From Stenotrophomonas sp. 364 (GTDB lineage: Bacteria > Pseudomonadota > Gammaproteobacteria > Xanthomonadales > Xanthomonadaceae), in assembly GCF_009832905.1 (NCBI RefSeq), contig NZ_CP047135.1, positions 2,396,001-2,460,000 on the forward strand: a stretch of 64,000 bases of DNA, read 5' to 3'. Below are positions 53,861 to 64,000 of the stretch, piece by piece. A model generated the notes under the pieces. That model saw only the letters and a program-made list of their open reading frames with translations, was not told the origin of the DNA and did no database searches. Position 1 is the first letter of the stretch. Every line of letters begins with the position of its first letter. Both the position numbers and the translations under genes were made by a program.

Positions 53861-54895
53861 ATGTTCTCCTGGATTCTGGCTTTACTGTTGGCCCTCATTG
53901 TCTGGACGCTTGCCGCGGCCTGGTTCTGGCTGGTGAAGCGTCGCCGCAAGGAGACCCGGCTTGGGCTCAACGCCCTGGCTGGCATGCATTGGCGTGACTT
54001 TTCCGAGATTGTCCGGCGTGCCATGCGCGAGCAGCGCGGGCTGCAGGACGTGCCCGGCGAGGTGGACGACAGCCGCGAGCCGCGCAGCGATTTCCTCATG
54101 CACGACGCCCAGCACCGCTGGCTGCTGTCGTGCAAGCATGGCCGCGCCTACCGGATTGGCACCGCGGCGGTGAACGAACTGGGCGCCGCCGCGCGCCTGG
54201 CCGGTGCCCGCGGCGGCATCCTGATCACCGAAGGCATGGTCGAGCGCGATGGCCGCGTGGCTGCCGAGAAGCAAGGCGTGGAGGTGCTCGACGGGCACCT
54301 GCTGTGGCCGCTGCTGCAGCCCTACCTGCCCGGCGACATGGAAGCCCAGGTCAAGAACGCGGCGCGCCGCGAGGCGATCCGGCGGATCTCGATCGCCGCG
54401 CTGGGGTCGCTGACCCTGGGGCTGCTGGCGGGCATGGGCTATTTGACCTCGCGACTGGACCAGCAGGCCGCCCCGGTTGCGGTGGCTCCGCCCACCGCGA
54501 CACCGGCCCAGCCCGCCGCAGCCCCGGCGGACGCCCCGGCTGCGGCAGATGCCTCGGTCCCCGCCACTCCCGCCGCGCCTGCCGCTTCCAGGCCGGCCGC
54601 TGCTACTGCGGCACCTGGCATCCTGGGCGATGTGGCCGACCCGGACCCTGCGACGCTGGCCCGGTATCAGAAAGAGCTGGCCGCCACCCTGGCCCGCCAG
54701 CCCGGCGTGCTGAGCGCGTTCTGGCTGACGCGGCAGACCCTGGCGGTGAACCGCAGCGACGAGATCGATGCGATCTGGCCGTTGGTGTGCACCGAGGTGA
54801 AGCGTTACCCCGCGCTGCGCACCGTGCGTATCCAGTTGAATCCGCGCCTGGGCGTGGACGAGCCGGTGCGTTGGCGGCAGTGCGCTACGCTTTGA
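53861..54895 (+). CDS. Membrane-anchored Mrr-like restriction-fold protein
   Basis: A 344-aa protein with an N-terminal membrane helix (ILALLLALIVWTLAAAWFWLV, ~5-25), a nuclease-like domain to ~165 (HWRDFSEIVRRAMREQRG ... DFLMHDAQHRWLLSCKHGRAYRIG, with the Asp and CK pair of an Mrr-type centre), a second membrane helix ~175-193 and a Pro/Ala-rich linker to a C-terminal domain. Similar anchored proteins are common in xanthomonads. Function is unknown; an endonuclease role is inferred from the fold. Confidence 0.65.
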   Translation: MFSWILALLLALIVWTLAAAWFWLVKRRRKETRLGLNALAGMHWRDFSEIVRRAMREQRGLQDVPGEVDDSREPRSDFLMHDAQHRWLLSCKHGRAYRIGTAAVNELGAAARLAGARGGILITEGMVERDGRVAAEKQGVEVLDGHLLWPLLQPYLPGDMEAQVKNAARREAIRRISIAALGSLTLGLLAGMGYLTSRLDQQAAPVAVAPPTATPAQPAAAPADAPAAADASVPATPAAPAASRPAAATAAPGILGDVADPDPATLARYQKELAATLARQPGVLSAFWLTRQTLAVNRSDEIDAIWPLVCTEVKRYPALRTVRIQLNPRLGVDEPVRWRQCATL

Positions 54896-54918
54896 TTTTG
54901 TTTGGTTTTTTTAAGAGC

Positions 54919-54941
54919 AGCCGGGCAGAGCCCGGCTCTAC
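54919..54941. repeat. SMAG palindrome
   Basis: AGCCGGGCAGAGCCCGGCTCTAC, one copy between the membrane nuclease-like gene and hutC. Confidence 0.85.
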
Positions 54942-55020
54942 GACCTTGCAATAGCGATAGATTCCGCGCGCATGGCGATGCGTTCGTCGTAACGGCGCCC
55001 GCCGGTCATGGGGCGCGGCT

Positions 55021-55779
55021 CTACCTCGCGCCGGGGGCGAACTTTGCGACCAGGTCCCAGGCGTCGCCGAGGAACATCTGGCGCACGCAGGTGATGGGCT
55101 GGTCGCCACGCCAGGTGAGGCGGTCGATGACCAGGCAGGCCGTGCCGGGCTTGACCTCCAGCAACGCGGCGGCCGCGTCATCGGCGCCCCAGGCGCTGAT
55201 GCGGTGCTGGGCGCGGGTCCAGGACACGTTCTGCAGCAGCCAGCTGCCCGGCGCGGTGGTCTCGAAATCCACGTCCAGCACTTCCGGCACGCCCACCGGG
55301 CTGATCAGGCGGTGTTCCAGCGCGAACGGACGCCCATCGGCACGGTGCAGGCAGCGGATGGCCAGCAGCTTGTCGCGGCCCGACAGCGCCACCTCTTCGG
55401 CGGCCTGCGGGCGCGGCGCCCGGTAGGCCCGCTCCAGCAACTGGTAACCGTAGACGTGGCCGCGTGCGCCCACCGCCATGGCGATATCCGGAATTTCCAG
55501 CGCCACCTGTTCCAGGTGCGGCGGCTGCCGGGCCACGAACGAACCGGCGCGGCGGCGGCGCTCGATCATGCCGCTTTCGGCCAGCGCGGTCAGCACCTTG
55601 TTCACAGTCATCCGCGAGCAGCCGTACTGCTCCATCAGTTCGTGCTCATAGGGAATGCGGAACCCCGGCTCCCACTGCCCGCTGAGGATGCGGCTTTCCA
55701 GATCGGCGCGGATGCGCTGGTTGAGGGTTTCTGCTTTCTTGCCCGTCACTCGGGAGTCCTGGATGGATGCGACCGGCAC
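55021..55779 (-). CDS. hutC: Histidine utilization repressor (GntR/HutC)
   Basis: A 252-aa regulator. Winged helix GNtR N terminus (LESRILSGQWEPGFRIPYEHELMEQYGCSRMTVNKVLTALAESGMIERRRRAGSFV, ~27-82) and UTRA effector domain binding urocanate (C-terminal half). GTG start lies directly after the hutF stop, so the two are co-transcribed. Represses the hut genes through the operator near 57189. Full length. Confidence 0.93.
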   Translation of the reverse strand: MPVASIQDSRVTGKKAETLNQRIRADLESRILSGQWEPGFRIPYEHELMEQYGCSRMTVNKVLTALAESGMIERRRRAGSFVARQPPHLEQVALEIPDIAMAVGARGHVYGYQLLERAYRAPRPQAAEEVALSGRDKLLAIRCLHRADGRPFALEHRLISPVGVPEVLDVDFETTAPGSWLLQNVSWTRAQHRISAWGADDAAAALLEVKPGTACLVIDRLTWRGDQPITCVRQMFLGDAWDLVAKFAPGAR

Positions 55780-57159
55780 TCAGCCGGCCGACAACAACGT
55801 CTGCAATGCGCGGGCGAAACGGGCGGCCACGGCATCACGCTGCAGGTGACGGCCCTGATGGACCAGCTGGCGACCCTGGCGCCACACCGAACGCACCGCA
55901 CCATTACGTGCGGCGAACACCCAGCTGTCAAGCAAGGCGTCGCCGTCGCGGGCAATCAGGGCCGGGTGCGTCGGGTCCAGTTCGACCACGTCAGCCGGGG
56001 CGCCTACCTGCAACCCGGTGGCCACGCCCAGCGCCTGCCCGGCGCCGTGCAGCGACTGCTCGAACAGCCAGCGGCCGCTGGACTGGCCATCGCCCGGCGC
56101 CAGCACGTTGCGCCCGCGCAGCTGCAGGCGCTGGCCGTATTCGAGCAGGCGCAATTCTTCGGCCGCGTCGATCAGCACGTTGGAATCCGAGCCGACGCCG
56201 AAGCGCCCGCCTGCGCGCGCGAAGGCCTGCATCGGGAACAGCCCGTCGCCCAGGTTGGCCTCGGTGATCGGGCACAGCCCCACCACCGCGCGGCTGGCCA
56301 GCATGCGCTGCACCTCGTCGTCGTCCACGTGGGTGGCGTGCACCAGGCACCAGCGCTCATCCACGGCGGCGTGTTCGTGCAGCCAGCGCACCGGGCGCAG
56401 GCCGCTCCAGGCCACGCAGGCCTCGACCTCGCGGGTCTGCTCGGCGATATGGATGTGCACCGGGCCGGTGGTAAGCGGCAGCAGTGCATTGAGTTCCTCG
56501 CCGGTCACCGCGCGCAGGCTGTGCGGGGCGATGCCGAGCACGGCGTCCTCCAGGCCCGAAAGCGCCTGGGTGCAGCCCTGCAGCAGCGCGGCGAAACCGT
56601 CCACGTCGTGGATGAGCCGGCGCTGCGCGGGGTTGGGCGCGGCGCCCCCGAAATCGGCGTGGGCGTAGAACACCGGCAGCAGGGTCAGGCCGATGCCACT
56701 GCCCTGCGCGGCGGCGGCGATGCGCTCGGCCATCTCGGCGCGGTTGGCATACGGGGTGCCATCGGCGGCATGGTGCAGGTAGTGGAACTCGCCCACGCGG
56801 GTGAAGCCGGATTCGAGCATTTCCACGTAGGCCTGCTCGGCGATGGCCTGCACCGCGTCCGGCTGCAGGTGCGCCAGGAACCGGTACATCAGCTCGCGCC
56901 AGCTCCAGAAGCTGTCACCACTCTGGCCGCCGATCTCGGTCAGCCCGGCCATGCCGCGCTGGAACGCGTGGCTGTGCAGGTTGCCGAGCCCCGGCAGCGC
57001 GATGGCCAGCGCGGTGTCGCCGGGCTGCGCAGGCACGCCGGCATTGACCTCGCTGAGGCGGCCGCCGACGCAGACCATGCGCACATCGCGGGCCCAGCCC
57101 TGCGGCAGCAGCGCGTGGGTGGCATGGAAAACAAGGGTTGCGGCGGGGGTGGCTGGCAT
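55780..57159 (-). CDS. hutF: Formimidoylglutamate deiminase
   Basis: A 459-aa amidohydrolase-superfamily enzyme. Metal site LGNLHSHAFQRGMAG, later VHIHIAEQTREVEACV, HATHVDD and the GVGSDSNV aspartate. It turns formiminoglutamate into N-formylglutamate, the step that defines the five-step histidine pathway. ATG at 57159 follows a GTG and gives MPATPAATLVF. First gene of the leftward hutF-hutC operon. Confidence 0.95.
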   Translation of the reverse strand: MPATPAATLVFHATHALLPQGWARDVRMVCVGGRLSEVNAGVPAQPGDTALAIALPGLGNLHSHAFQRGMAGLTEIGGQSGDSFWSWRELMYRFLAHLQPDAVQAIAEQAYVEMLESGFTRVGEFHYLHHAADGTPYANRAEMAERIAAAAQGSGIGLTLLPVFYAHADFGGAAPNPAQRRLIHDVDGFAALLQGCTQALSGLEDAVLGIAPHSLRAVTGEELNALLPLTTGPVHIHIAEQTREVEACVAWSGLRPVRWLHEHAAVDERWCLVHATHVDDDEVQRMLASRAVVGLCPITEANLGDGLFPMQAFARAGGRFGVGSDSNVLIDAAEELRLLEYGQRLQLRGRNVLAPGDGQSSGRWLFEQSLHGAGQALGVATGLQVGAPADVVELDPTHPALIARDGDALLDSWVFAARNGAVRSVWRQGRQLVHQGRHLQRDAVAARFARALQTLLSAG

Positions 57160-57186
57160 CACTGGACATCCCGGAAGTGGCGCCTA

Positions 57187-57202
57187 TATTGTATAGACAT
57201 AT
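57187..57202. promoter_or_regulatory. HutC-type operator in divergent hut promoter
   Basis: TATTGTATAGACATATAA at about 57186-57203 contains TTGTATAGACAT, an imperfect palindrome matching the TGT-N4-ACA pattern bound by HutC/UTRA GntR repressors. It sits between the divergent starts of hutF and hutI, so one site could control both directions. Confidence 0.65.
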
Positions 57203-57222
57203 AAGCCGATGTGGTTGCTGCC

Positions 57223-58422
57223 ATGCACTGTGACACCCTCTGGTACCACGCCCACCTGATCACCGTCGATGGCCCCGGCCTGGGCGTGATCGAAAACGGG
57301 GTGATCGCCGCCACGGGCGGCCGCATCGTGCACGTGGGCGCGGCCGGCACCGAGGCGCACCTGCAACCGGGGCAGCGCATCGATTGCGGCGGGCGCTGGA
57401 TCAGCCCCGGCCTGGTCGACTGCCACACCCACCTGGTGTATGCCGGCAACCGCGGCGGCGAGTTCGAGCAGCGCCTGCAGGGCGTGAGCTACGCCGACAT
57501 CGCCCGCGCCGGCGGCGGCATCGTGTCCACAGTGCGCGCCACCCGCGCCGCCAGCGAGGCCGAGCTGATCGCCGCCAGCCTGCCGCGCCTGGACGCGATG
57601 CTGGCCGAAGGCATCACCACGCTGGAAATCAAATCCGGCTACGGGCTGAGCCTGGACGATGAAACCAAGCAGCTGCGCGTGGCCCGCGAACTGGGCCACC
57701 TGCGCGCCGTGGAGATCGTACCGACCTTCCTGGGCGCGCATGCGATTCCGCCCGGCCGGGATGCGCAGGAGTACATCGACGAAGTGTGCAACGCGATGAT
57801 TCCGGCGGTGGCCGCGCAGGGTCTGGCCGAAGCGGTGGATGTATTCTGCGAGAACATCGCCTTCAGCGCTGCGCAGGCCGAGCAGGTGTTCGTGGCCGCC
57901 CGCCAGCACGGGCTGGCGATCAAGATCCACGCCGAACAGCTCAGCAACCAGCACGGCGCCGCGCTGGCCGCACGCCATGGCGCCTTGTCGGCCGACCATA
58001 TCGAACACCTGGACGCCGAGGGCATCGCGGCCATGGCCGCCGCAGGCACCGTGGCGGTGCTGCTGCCGGGAGCCTTCTATTTCACCCGCGACACCACCCT
58101 GCCCCCGATTCCGGCGCTGCGTGCGGCCGGCGTGCCGCTGGCACTGGCCACCGACTCCAACCCCGGCACCTCGCCGCTGACCAGCCCGCTGCTGGCCATG
58201 AACATGGCCGCCACCCTGTTCCGCATGACCGTGGACGAGTGCATCGCCGGCTTCACTCGTGACGCGGCACGCGCGCTGGGCCGTGCCGATCGCGTGGGCC
58301 GGCTGGAGGTCGGCCTGGACTGCAACCTGGCCCTGTGGAACATCGAGGCGCCTGCCGACCTGGTGTACCGCATGGGCTTCAACCCCCTGCACGCGCGCGT
58401 GATGCGCGGCGTATCCGTCTGA
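57223..58422 (+). CDS. hutI: Imidazolonepropionase
   Basis: A 399-aa amidohydrolase converting imidazolone-5-propionate to formiminoglutamate. Signatures: [66 protein letters not shown] at 57223 is chosen over an in-frame GTG 4 codons upstream. First gene of the rightward hutI-H-G-U operon. Confidence 0.96.
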   Translation: MHCDTLWYHAHLITVDGPGLGVIENGVIAATGGRIVHVGAAGTEAHLQPGQRIDCGGRWISPGLVDCHTHLVYAGNRGGEFEQRLQGVSYADIARAGGGIVSTVRATRAASEAELIAASLPRLDAMLAEGITTLEIKSGYGLSLDDETKQLRVARELGHLRAVEIVPTFLGAHAIPPGRDAQEYIDEVCNAMIPAVAAQGLAEAVDVFCENIAFSAAQAEQVFVAARQHGLAIKIHAEQLSNQHGAALAARHGALSADHIEHLDAEGIAAMAAAGTVAVLLPGAFYFTRDTTLPPIPALRAAGVPLALATDSNPGTSPLTSPLLAMNMAATLFRMTVDECIAGFTRDAARALGRADRVGRLEVGLDCNLALWNIEAPADLVYRMGFNPLHARVMRGVSV

Positions 58423-58445
58423 TTCTTGTGATGTCTGGAGATTCC

Positions 58446-59987
58446 ATGAGCACTACCCTGACCCTGCAGCCCGGCGCGGTGACGCTGGCGCACTGGCGCG
58501 CGATTTACGACGGCGCGCGCGTGCGCCTGGACCCGTCCTCCGCCGCGGCGGTGCTGCGCAGTGCGCAGACCGTGGCCGATATCGTGGCCAAGGGTGCGCC
58601 GGTCTACGGCATCAATACCGGGTTCGGCAAGCTGGCGAGCGTGCGCATCGAGCGCGAAGACCTGGCCACCCTGCAGCGCAATATCGTGCTGTCGCACGCT
58701 GCCGGCGTAGGTGAGCCGATGCCGGCGCCGGTGGTGCGACTGATGATGGCGCTGAAGCTGACCAGCCTGGCCCAGGGCGCGTCGGGCATCCGCCCGGAAA
58801 CGCTGGCGCTGCTGGAGGCCTTCCTGCAGCACGACATCGTGCCGGTGATTCCGTGCCAAGGCTCGGTGGGCGCCTCCGGCGACCTGGCCCCGCTCTCGCA
58901 CCTGGCCAGCGTGATGATCGGCGTGGGCGAGGCCTTTGTGGGTGGCGAGCGCCTGCCGGCGGCCGACGCGCTGGCCCGGCTCGGCCTGGCGCCGCTGGTG
59001 CTGGGTGCGAAGGAAGGCCTGGCCCTGCTCAACGGCACCCAGTACTCCACCGCCTACGCGCTGGCCGGCCTGTTTGCGATCACCACCGTGTTCCAGGCCG
59101 CGCTGGTCACCGGGGCGCTGTCGGTGGAAGCGGCCCAGGGCTCGGACACGCCGTTCGACCCGCGCATCCACAGCATCCGCGGCCAGCGCGGGCAGATCAC
59201 TACCGCCGCCACGCTGCGCACGCTGATGCAGGGTTCGGCCATCCGCGAATCGCACCGCGACAACGACGTGCGCGTGCAGGACCCGTACTGCCTGCGCTGC
59301 CAGCCGCAGGTGATGGGCGCGGCGTTCGACGTGATGCGCCAGGCGGCCACCACGCTGGCGATCGAAGCCAACGGCGTGTCCGACAATCCGCTGGTGTTCA
59401 CCGACACCAACGAAGCGCTGAGTGGCGGCAATTTCCACGCCGAGCCGGTGGCCTTTGCCGCCGACATGCTGGCCATGGCCATCTGCGAAATCGGCTCGAT
59501 CAGCGAACGCCGTACCGCGATGCTGGTGGATCCGGCGCTGTCCGGCCTGCCCGCCTTCCTCACCCCGAAGCCCGGCTTGAATTCGGGCTTCATGATTCCG
59601 CAGGTGACCGCCGCCGCGCTGGTCTCGGAAAACAAGCAGCGCGCCTACCCGGCCAGCGTCGATTCGATTCCGACCTCGGCCAACCAGGAAGACCATGTGT
59701 CGATGGCCGCGCACGGTGCGCGCCGGCTGCTGGCGATGGCCGAGAACGCGGCCAACGTGGTCGGTATCGAACTGTTGGCCGCTGCGCAGGGCTGCGACTT
59801 CCATGCCCCGTTGCGTTCCAGCGACGCGCTGGAACGCGTGCGTGCGCGGCTGCGCGCGCAGGTGCCCACGCTGCAGGACGATCGCTACTTCCATCCGGAC
59901 ATGGTCGCCGCCACCGCGCTGGTGCGCAGCGGCGCGCTGGCCGAAGGCCTGGCCGACGTGCTGCCGCAGGTGGAGCCGCTGGCATGA
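58446..59987 (+). CDS. hutH: Histidine ammonia-lyase
   Basis: A 513-aa MIO-dependent lyase making urocanate from histidine. The self-forming cofactor tripeptide ASG lies in [32 protein letters not shown] and the GSIS-RRTA region are also intact. GGAG precedes the ATG. Stop overlaps the next start by ATGA. Complete. Confidence 0.97.
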   Translation: MSTTLTLQPGAVTLAHWRAIYDGARVRLDPSSAAAVLRSAQTVADIVAKGAPVYGINTGFGKLASVRIEREDLATLQRNIVLSHAAGVGEPMPAPVVRLMMALKLTSLAQGASGIRPETLALLEAFLQHDIVPVIPCQGSVGASGDLAPLSHLASVMIGVGEAFVGGERLPAADALARLGLAPLVLGAKEGLALLNGTQYSTAYALAGLFAITTVFQAALVTGALSVEAAQGSDTPFDPRIHSIRGQRGQITTAATLRTLMQGSAIRESHRDNDVRVQDPYCLRCQPQVMGAAFDVMRQAATTLAIEANGVSDNPLVFTDTNEALSGGNFHAEPVAFAADMLAMAICEIGSISERRTAMLVDPALSGLPAFLTPKPGLNSGFMIPQVTAAALVSENKQRAYPASVDSIPTSANQEDHVSMAAHGARRLLAMAENAANVVGIELLAAAQGCDFHAPLRSSDALERVRARLRAQVPTLQDDRYFHPDMVAATALVRSGALAEGLADVLPQVEPLA

Positions 59988-60834
59988 CCGCCCCCCCGGA
60001 CTGGCTGCAGGTACATGAGGGCGACGCGCCGCTGATTGTCAGCTTCCCGCACACCGGCAGCGAGCTGCCGCATGACCTGATCGACCGCTACCAATCGCCC
60101 TGGCTGGCACGTCGTGATGCCGACTGGTGGGTGCACGAGCTGTACGACTTCGCGCGCGGCATGGGGGCCACTACCGTGCGCTCGGCGATCTCGCGTTCGG
60201 TGATCGACCTCAACCGCGACCCCAGTGGCGTGTCGTTGTACCCGGGCCAGAACACTACGGGCCTGTGTCCGCTGACCACCTTCGACAACCAGCCGCTGTA
60301 CCACCCCGGCAGCGAGCCGGACGAGGCCGAGATTGCACGCCGCCGCGACACCTATTTCGCGCCGTACCACGACGCACTGGCCGTGCAGATCGCGCGGCTG
60401 CGTGCGCGCCACGGCGCCGTGGTCGTGTATGACGCGCACTCGATCCGATCGCATATTCCGCACCTGTTCGACGGCGAGCTGCCGCAGTTCAACCTGGGCA
60501 CCGCCGGCCCGTCGGGCGCGGTCGATACGTCCTGCGACAACACGCTCAGCGACGTGGTGGAGAACCTGCTGAAGATCAGCGGCCTCTCCCACGTGCGCAA
60601 CGGCCGCTTCAAGGGCGGCTGGATCACCCGCCACTACAGCAATATCCCCGCCGGCGTGCACACCCTGCAGATGGAGCTGGCCTGCCGGGGCTACATGCAC
60701 GAGCCGGCACCGGACCAGGTGGACGAACACAGCTGGCCCACCCCGCTCGACCCCGACCACGCCGCACCGTTGCGCCAAACCCTGGCGCAGGTGCTCACCG
60801 CCTGCCTTGCATTCGCTACGAACCGGAGCGCCGC

Positions 60835-60838
<4 letters not shown>
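59984..60838 (+). CDS. hutG: N-formylglutamate deformylase
   Basis: A 284-aa N-formylglutamate amidohydrolase, last step to glutamate and formate. Motifs: [71 protein letters not shown]. It begins at the ATG of an ATGA overlap with hutH and ends overlapping hutU. The longer in-frame ORF upstream is a shadow of hutH. Confidence 0.95.
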
Positions 60839-62502
<1,664 letters not shown>

Positions 62503-62510
62503 TCCCGGTG

Positions 62511-62642
62511 CGTCCCGACCAACGGTCGGGACCTACCACTCGTGATGCGTCCCGGCCAACGGTCGGACCAACCGCTCCTGATGCGTCCCGACCAACGGTC
62601 GGGATCTACCGCGGGCCGCGTAGAGCCGGGCTTTGCCCGGCT
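62511..62642. repeat. Cluster of REP/SMAG palindromes after hutU
   Basis: Three copies of CGTCCCGACCAACGGTCGGGA-CTACC (62511-62537, 62548-62573, 62584-62610, the middle one degenerate) and one GTAGAGCCGGGCTTTGCCCGGCT (62620-62642). These are GTAG-type repeats that likely also end the hut transcript. Confidence 0.85.
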
Positions 62643-62653
62643 GCTCCTGTTGC

Positions 62654-63067
62654 CTAATCGTCCAACGGCACGTCACCGTCCCAATGGAACGACGGCATCC
62701 ACTTCGCCACATCCTCCACCGGCTGCGGCAGCCGACCTTCCAGCCAACCCAGCAGATCATCCGGCGAGAATCCTGCGTCGCTGGATTGAATCCGCCATGA
62801 CAGAAACTCGCTGGCCGGACCATTGAGGTACGGCGGCGGCGCGACGGGCATGAACGTCGTCGGCAACGCTTCGGTCACCGACAACCCGTTGATCACGTAG
62901 GCAAGCTCCTGCACGGCACTCCAGGCCAGCGGATGCGCAAGATCCAGCGTGAACCCCACGTACCAGGTGCTATCCCCGCCCCTACCCCAGTGCATCGGCG
63001 ACGCCGACATGGCCGGAATCTTCTGCAGGTAGTCCAGCAGTTTCTTGAATTCGCCTTGCTTGGCCAA
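62654..63067 (-). CDS. Hypothetical protein (137 aa)
   Basis: MAKQGEFKKLLDYLQKIPAMSASPMHWGRGGDSTWYVGFTLDLAHPLAWSAVQELAYVINGL..., a compact alpha/beta protein with W-rich strands. It might be an immunity-type or structural protein; no family is recognised. Stands between the hut repeats and the next divergent gene. Confidence 0.55.
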   Translation of the reverse strand: MAKQGEFKKLLDYLQKIPAMSASPMHWGRGGDSTWYVGFTLDLAHPLAWSAVQELAYVINGLSVTEALPTTFMPVAPPPYLNGPASEFLSWRIQSSDAGFSPDDLLGWLEGRLPQPVEDVAKWMPSFHWDGDVPLDD

Positions 63068-63252
63068 GCGGTTCTCCTGTTCTGGTCATTTCGTTTTCAA
63101 GTATCGCGGAAACCTCCATTGATCGCCCGCCGGTTGACCCTACTCGGCAAGGACGTGTCACCCGGAGTAATGTATGGCCAGATTCCACAGTCACGCTTCA
63201 CATCAGCGTCAGGCAGGCCACCATGCTCACAGGGGGACAGATTGTGCGAACC
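63068..63252. other. Divergent intergenic region
   Basis: About 185 bp without a gene, holding promoters for the two flanking hypothetical genes. Confidence 0.35.
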
Positions 63253-63678
63253 ATGATCACGAGCCGGATCACGTCAACCACGCTGATATTGGCGACCTTG
63301 CTGTTTGCTTCGCATACGCAAGCTCAGGACAGAACCTTCCCGGATAAGTCGGTGTTGGTCATTTCCACGCCCGGCTATTCGTGGGCTGCGGAAGACATCG
63401 CAAAAGTCCTTGGTGTGCGCGCCACAGCGCTCGATATCGGTTTGGTAGACGCTACAGACCTCACCCGCAATGATCCACGGCTGGTGGGATTGGTCGAAGT
63501 GGAAATCAACGTCGCGCAGTATTTCGAAACCGTCTACGCCATCTGCCGGGACAAACAAGGACAAGAGGTGTGGCGCGAGAAGCGGGTACTGAACTTTGGG
63601 GGCGGGCCCGATCGTTTGGCCAGAGACATGGTGGCCGGGCTAATGAAGAAGGTGAAAGGCAGGAAGTGTCCAGCGTGA
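63253..63678 (+). CDS. Exported hypothetical protein (141 aa)
   Basis: Start MITSRITSTTLILATLLFASHTQAQ gives a signal peptide with cleavage near AQ-D. The mature part reads DKSVLVISTPGYSWAAEDIAKVLGVRATAL..., ending LARDMVAGLMKKVKGRKCPA. No family is recognised. The upstream in-frame extension from 63223 lacks a ribosome site. Confidence 0.6.
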   Translation: MITSRITSTTLILATLLFASHTQAQDRTFPDKSVLVISTPGYSWAAEDIAKVLGVRATALDIGLVDATDLTRNDPRLVGLVEVEINVAQYFETVYAICRDKQGQEVWREKRVLNFGGGPDRLARDMVAGLMKKVKGRKCPA

Positions 63679-63821
63679 ACACAGACCATCGATCGCTAAC
63701 GAAAGGGTAGAAGAGCCTTAAGCGGACTGCTCTACGTACAATCGCATGCGACTGCCAAACGTGCGCGCCAAGCTCGCGCCGGCCCGGCCTACAATGTCCA
63801 TGTACACAGGAGGAAGTACGC

Positions 63822-64000
63822 ATGGGACGCAGGCGCACGCATGTTATCGACGTCATGGCCACATGGCCTTGGTACATCAATGTCGCCGCAGGCGCGCTTG
63901 GCTTCGCCGCATTGCGCATGCTCGCACCGCAGTGGCACGAGCGCGTCGCGGGCACTCCGACCGCGTTGATTGCAGGCATAGCAGCACAGGCGGCGGTTGC
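63822..64000 (+). CDS. N-terminal part of membrane Mrr-like protein (partial)
   Basis: Starts MGRRRTHVIDVMATWPWYINVAAGALGFAALRM after a strong AGGAGG site and runs off the window. The basic start followed by a hydrophobic helix resembles the N terminus of membrane-anchored restriction-endonuclease-like proteins common in xanthomonads. Only the N terminus is visible. Confidence 0.55.
   Translation, partial: MGRRRTHVIDVMATWPWYINVAAGALGFAALRMLAPQWHERVAGTPTALIAGIAAQAAV

Noticed and set aside
55204..57204. A 666-codon rightward open frame
   Set aside because: Antisense to hutC and hutF; composition typical of high-GC shadow frames.
58077..59894. A 605-codon leftward open frame
   Set aside because: Antisense shadow of hutH with His/Arg-rich composition and no ribosome site.

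Overview
The window looks like a chromosomal segment of a Stenotrophomonas-like gammaproteobacterium (Xanthomonadaceae). The right-hand part is GC-rich. Its intergenic spaces carry GTAG-type palindromic repeats (SMAG/REP-like) of the kind known from Stenotrophomonas maltophilia. Its gene order (serS, serC-pheA-aroA, phasin genes, a five-step hut locus) fits a xanthomonad chromosome. No 16S or other species-level marker is present, so the genus is an inference.

Region A, about 1-42150, is a compound genomic island lying against the 3' end of a tRNA-Ser(UGA) gene at 42149-42238. The island-proximal gene next to the tRNA is a full-length tyrosine recombinase (40584-42065). A 20-bp copy of the tRNA 3' end recurs at 10127-10146, and just left of it lies the first ~85 bp of a second, destroyed copy of the same integrase gene. 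I read this as two elements stacked at one att site. The older, left element (1-10126) holds an H-NS-like protein, an Mrr-like nuclease, a HEPN protein, an acetyltransferase and a LysR-controlled metal-hydrolase/tautomerase operon plus a serine hydrolase. The newer element (10147-42146) holds a type III restriction-modification system, a MobA/MobL relaxase with a TraD-like partner and a plausible oriT (so it is a mobilizable element; no type IV secretion genes are seen), a signalling block, a RloC/PrrC-like anticodon nuclease, a second tyrosine recombinase, an ADP-ribosyltransferase-fold protein, an XRE regulator and several envelope proteins.

The signalling block (19.8-32.4 kb) is the most unusual cargo. 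It has two stand-alone BLUF blue-light photoreceptors, a NarL-type response regulator, a GAF-degenerate GGDEF-EAL phosphodiesterase, a membrane CACHE-type diguanylate cyclase, a large chemoreceptor ending in a CheR-tether-like pentapeptide, and a PAS hybrid histidine kinase. It is bracketed by two copies of a lipoprotein gene, the right one dead because its lipobox cysteine codon is a stop, and, further out, by two paralogous small genes. I infer a transferable light / c-di-GMP / motility control cassette.

Region B, 42239-64000, is core chromosome: LysR regulator, azoreductase, SH3-like protein, serS, two TonB-C-terminal proteins, a 57-bp tandem repeat built of SMAG palindromes, aroA-pheA-serC, an FHA membrane protein, a polyhydroxyalkanoate-granule protein and phasin, a membrane-anchored Mrr-like protein, then hutC-hutF divergent from hutI-hutH-hutG-hutU around a HutC-type operator, and finally hypothetical genes and the start of a second membrane-anchored protein.
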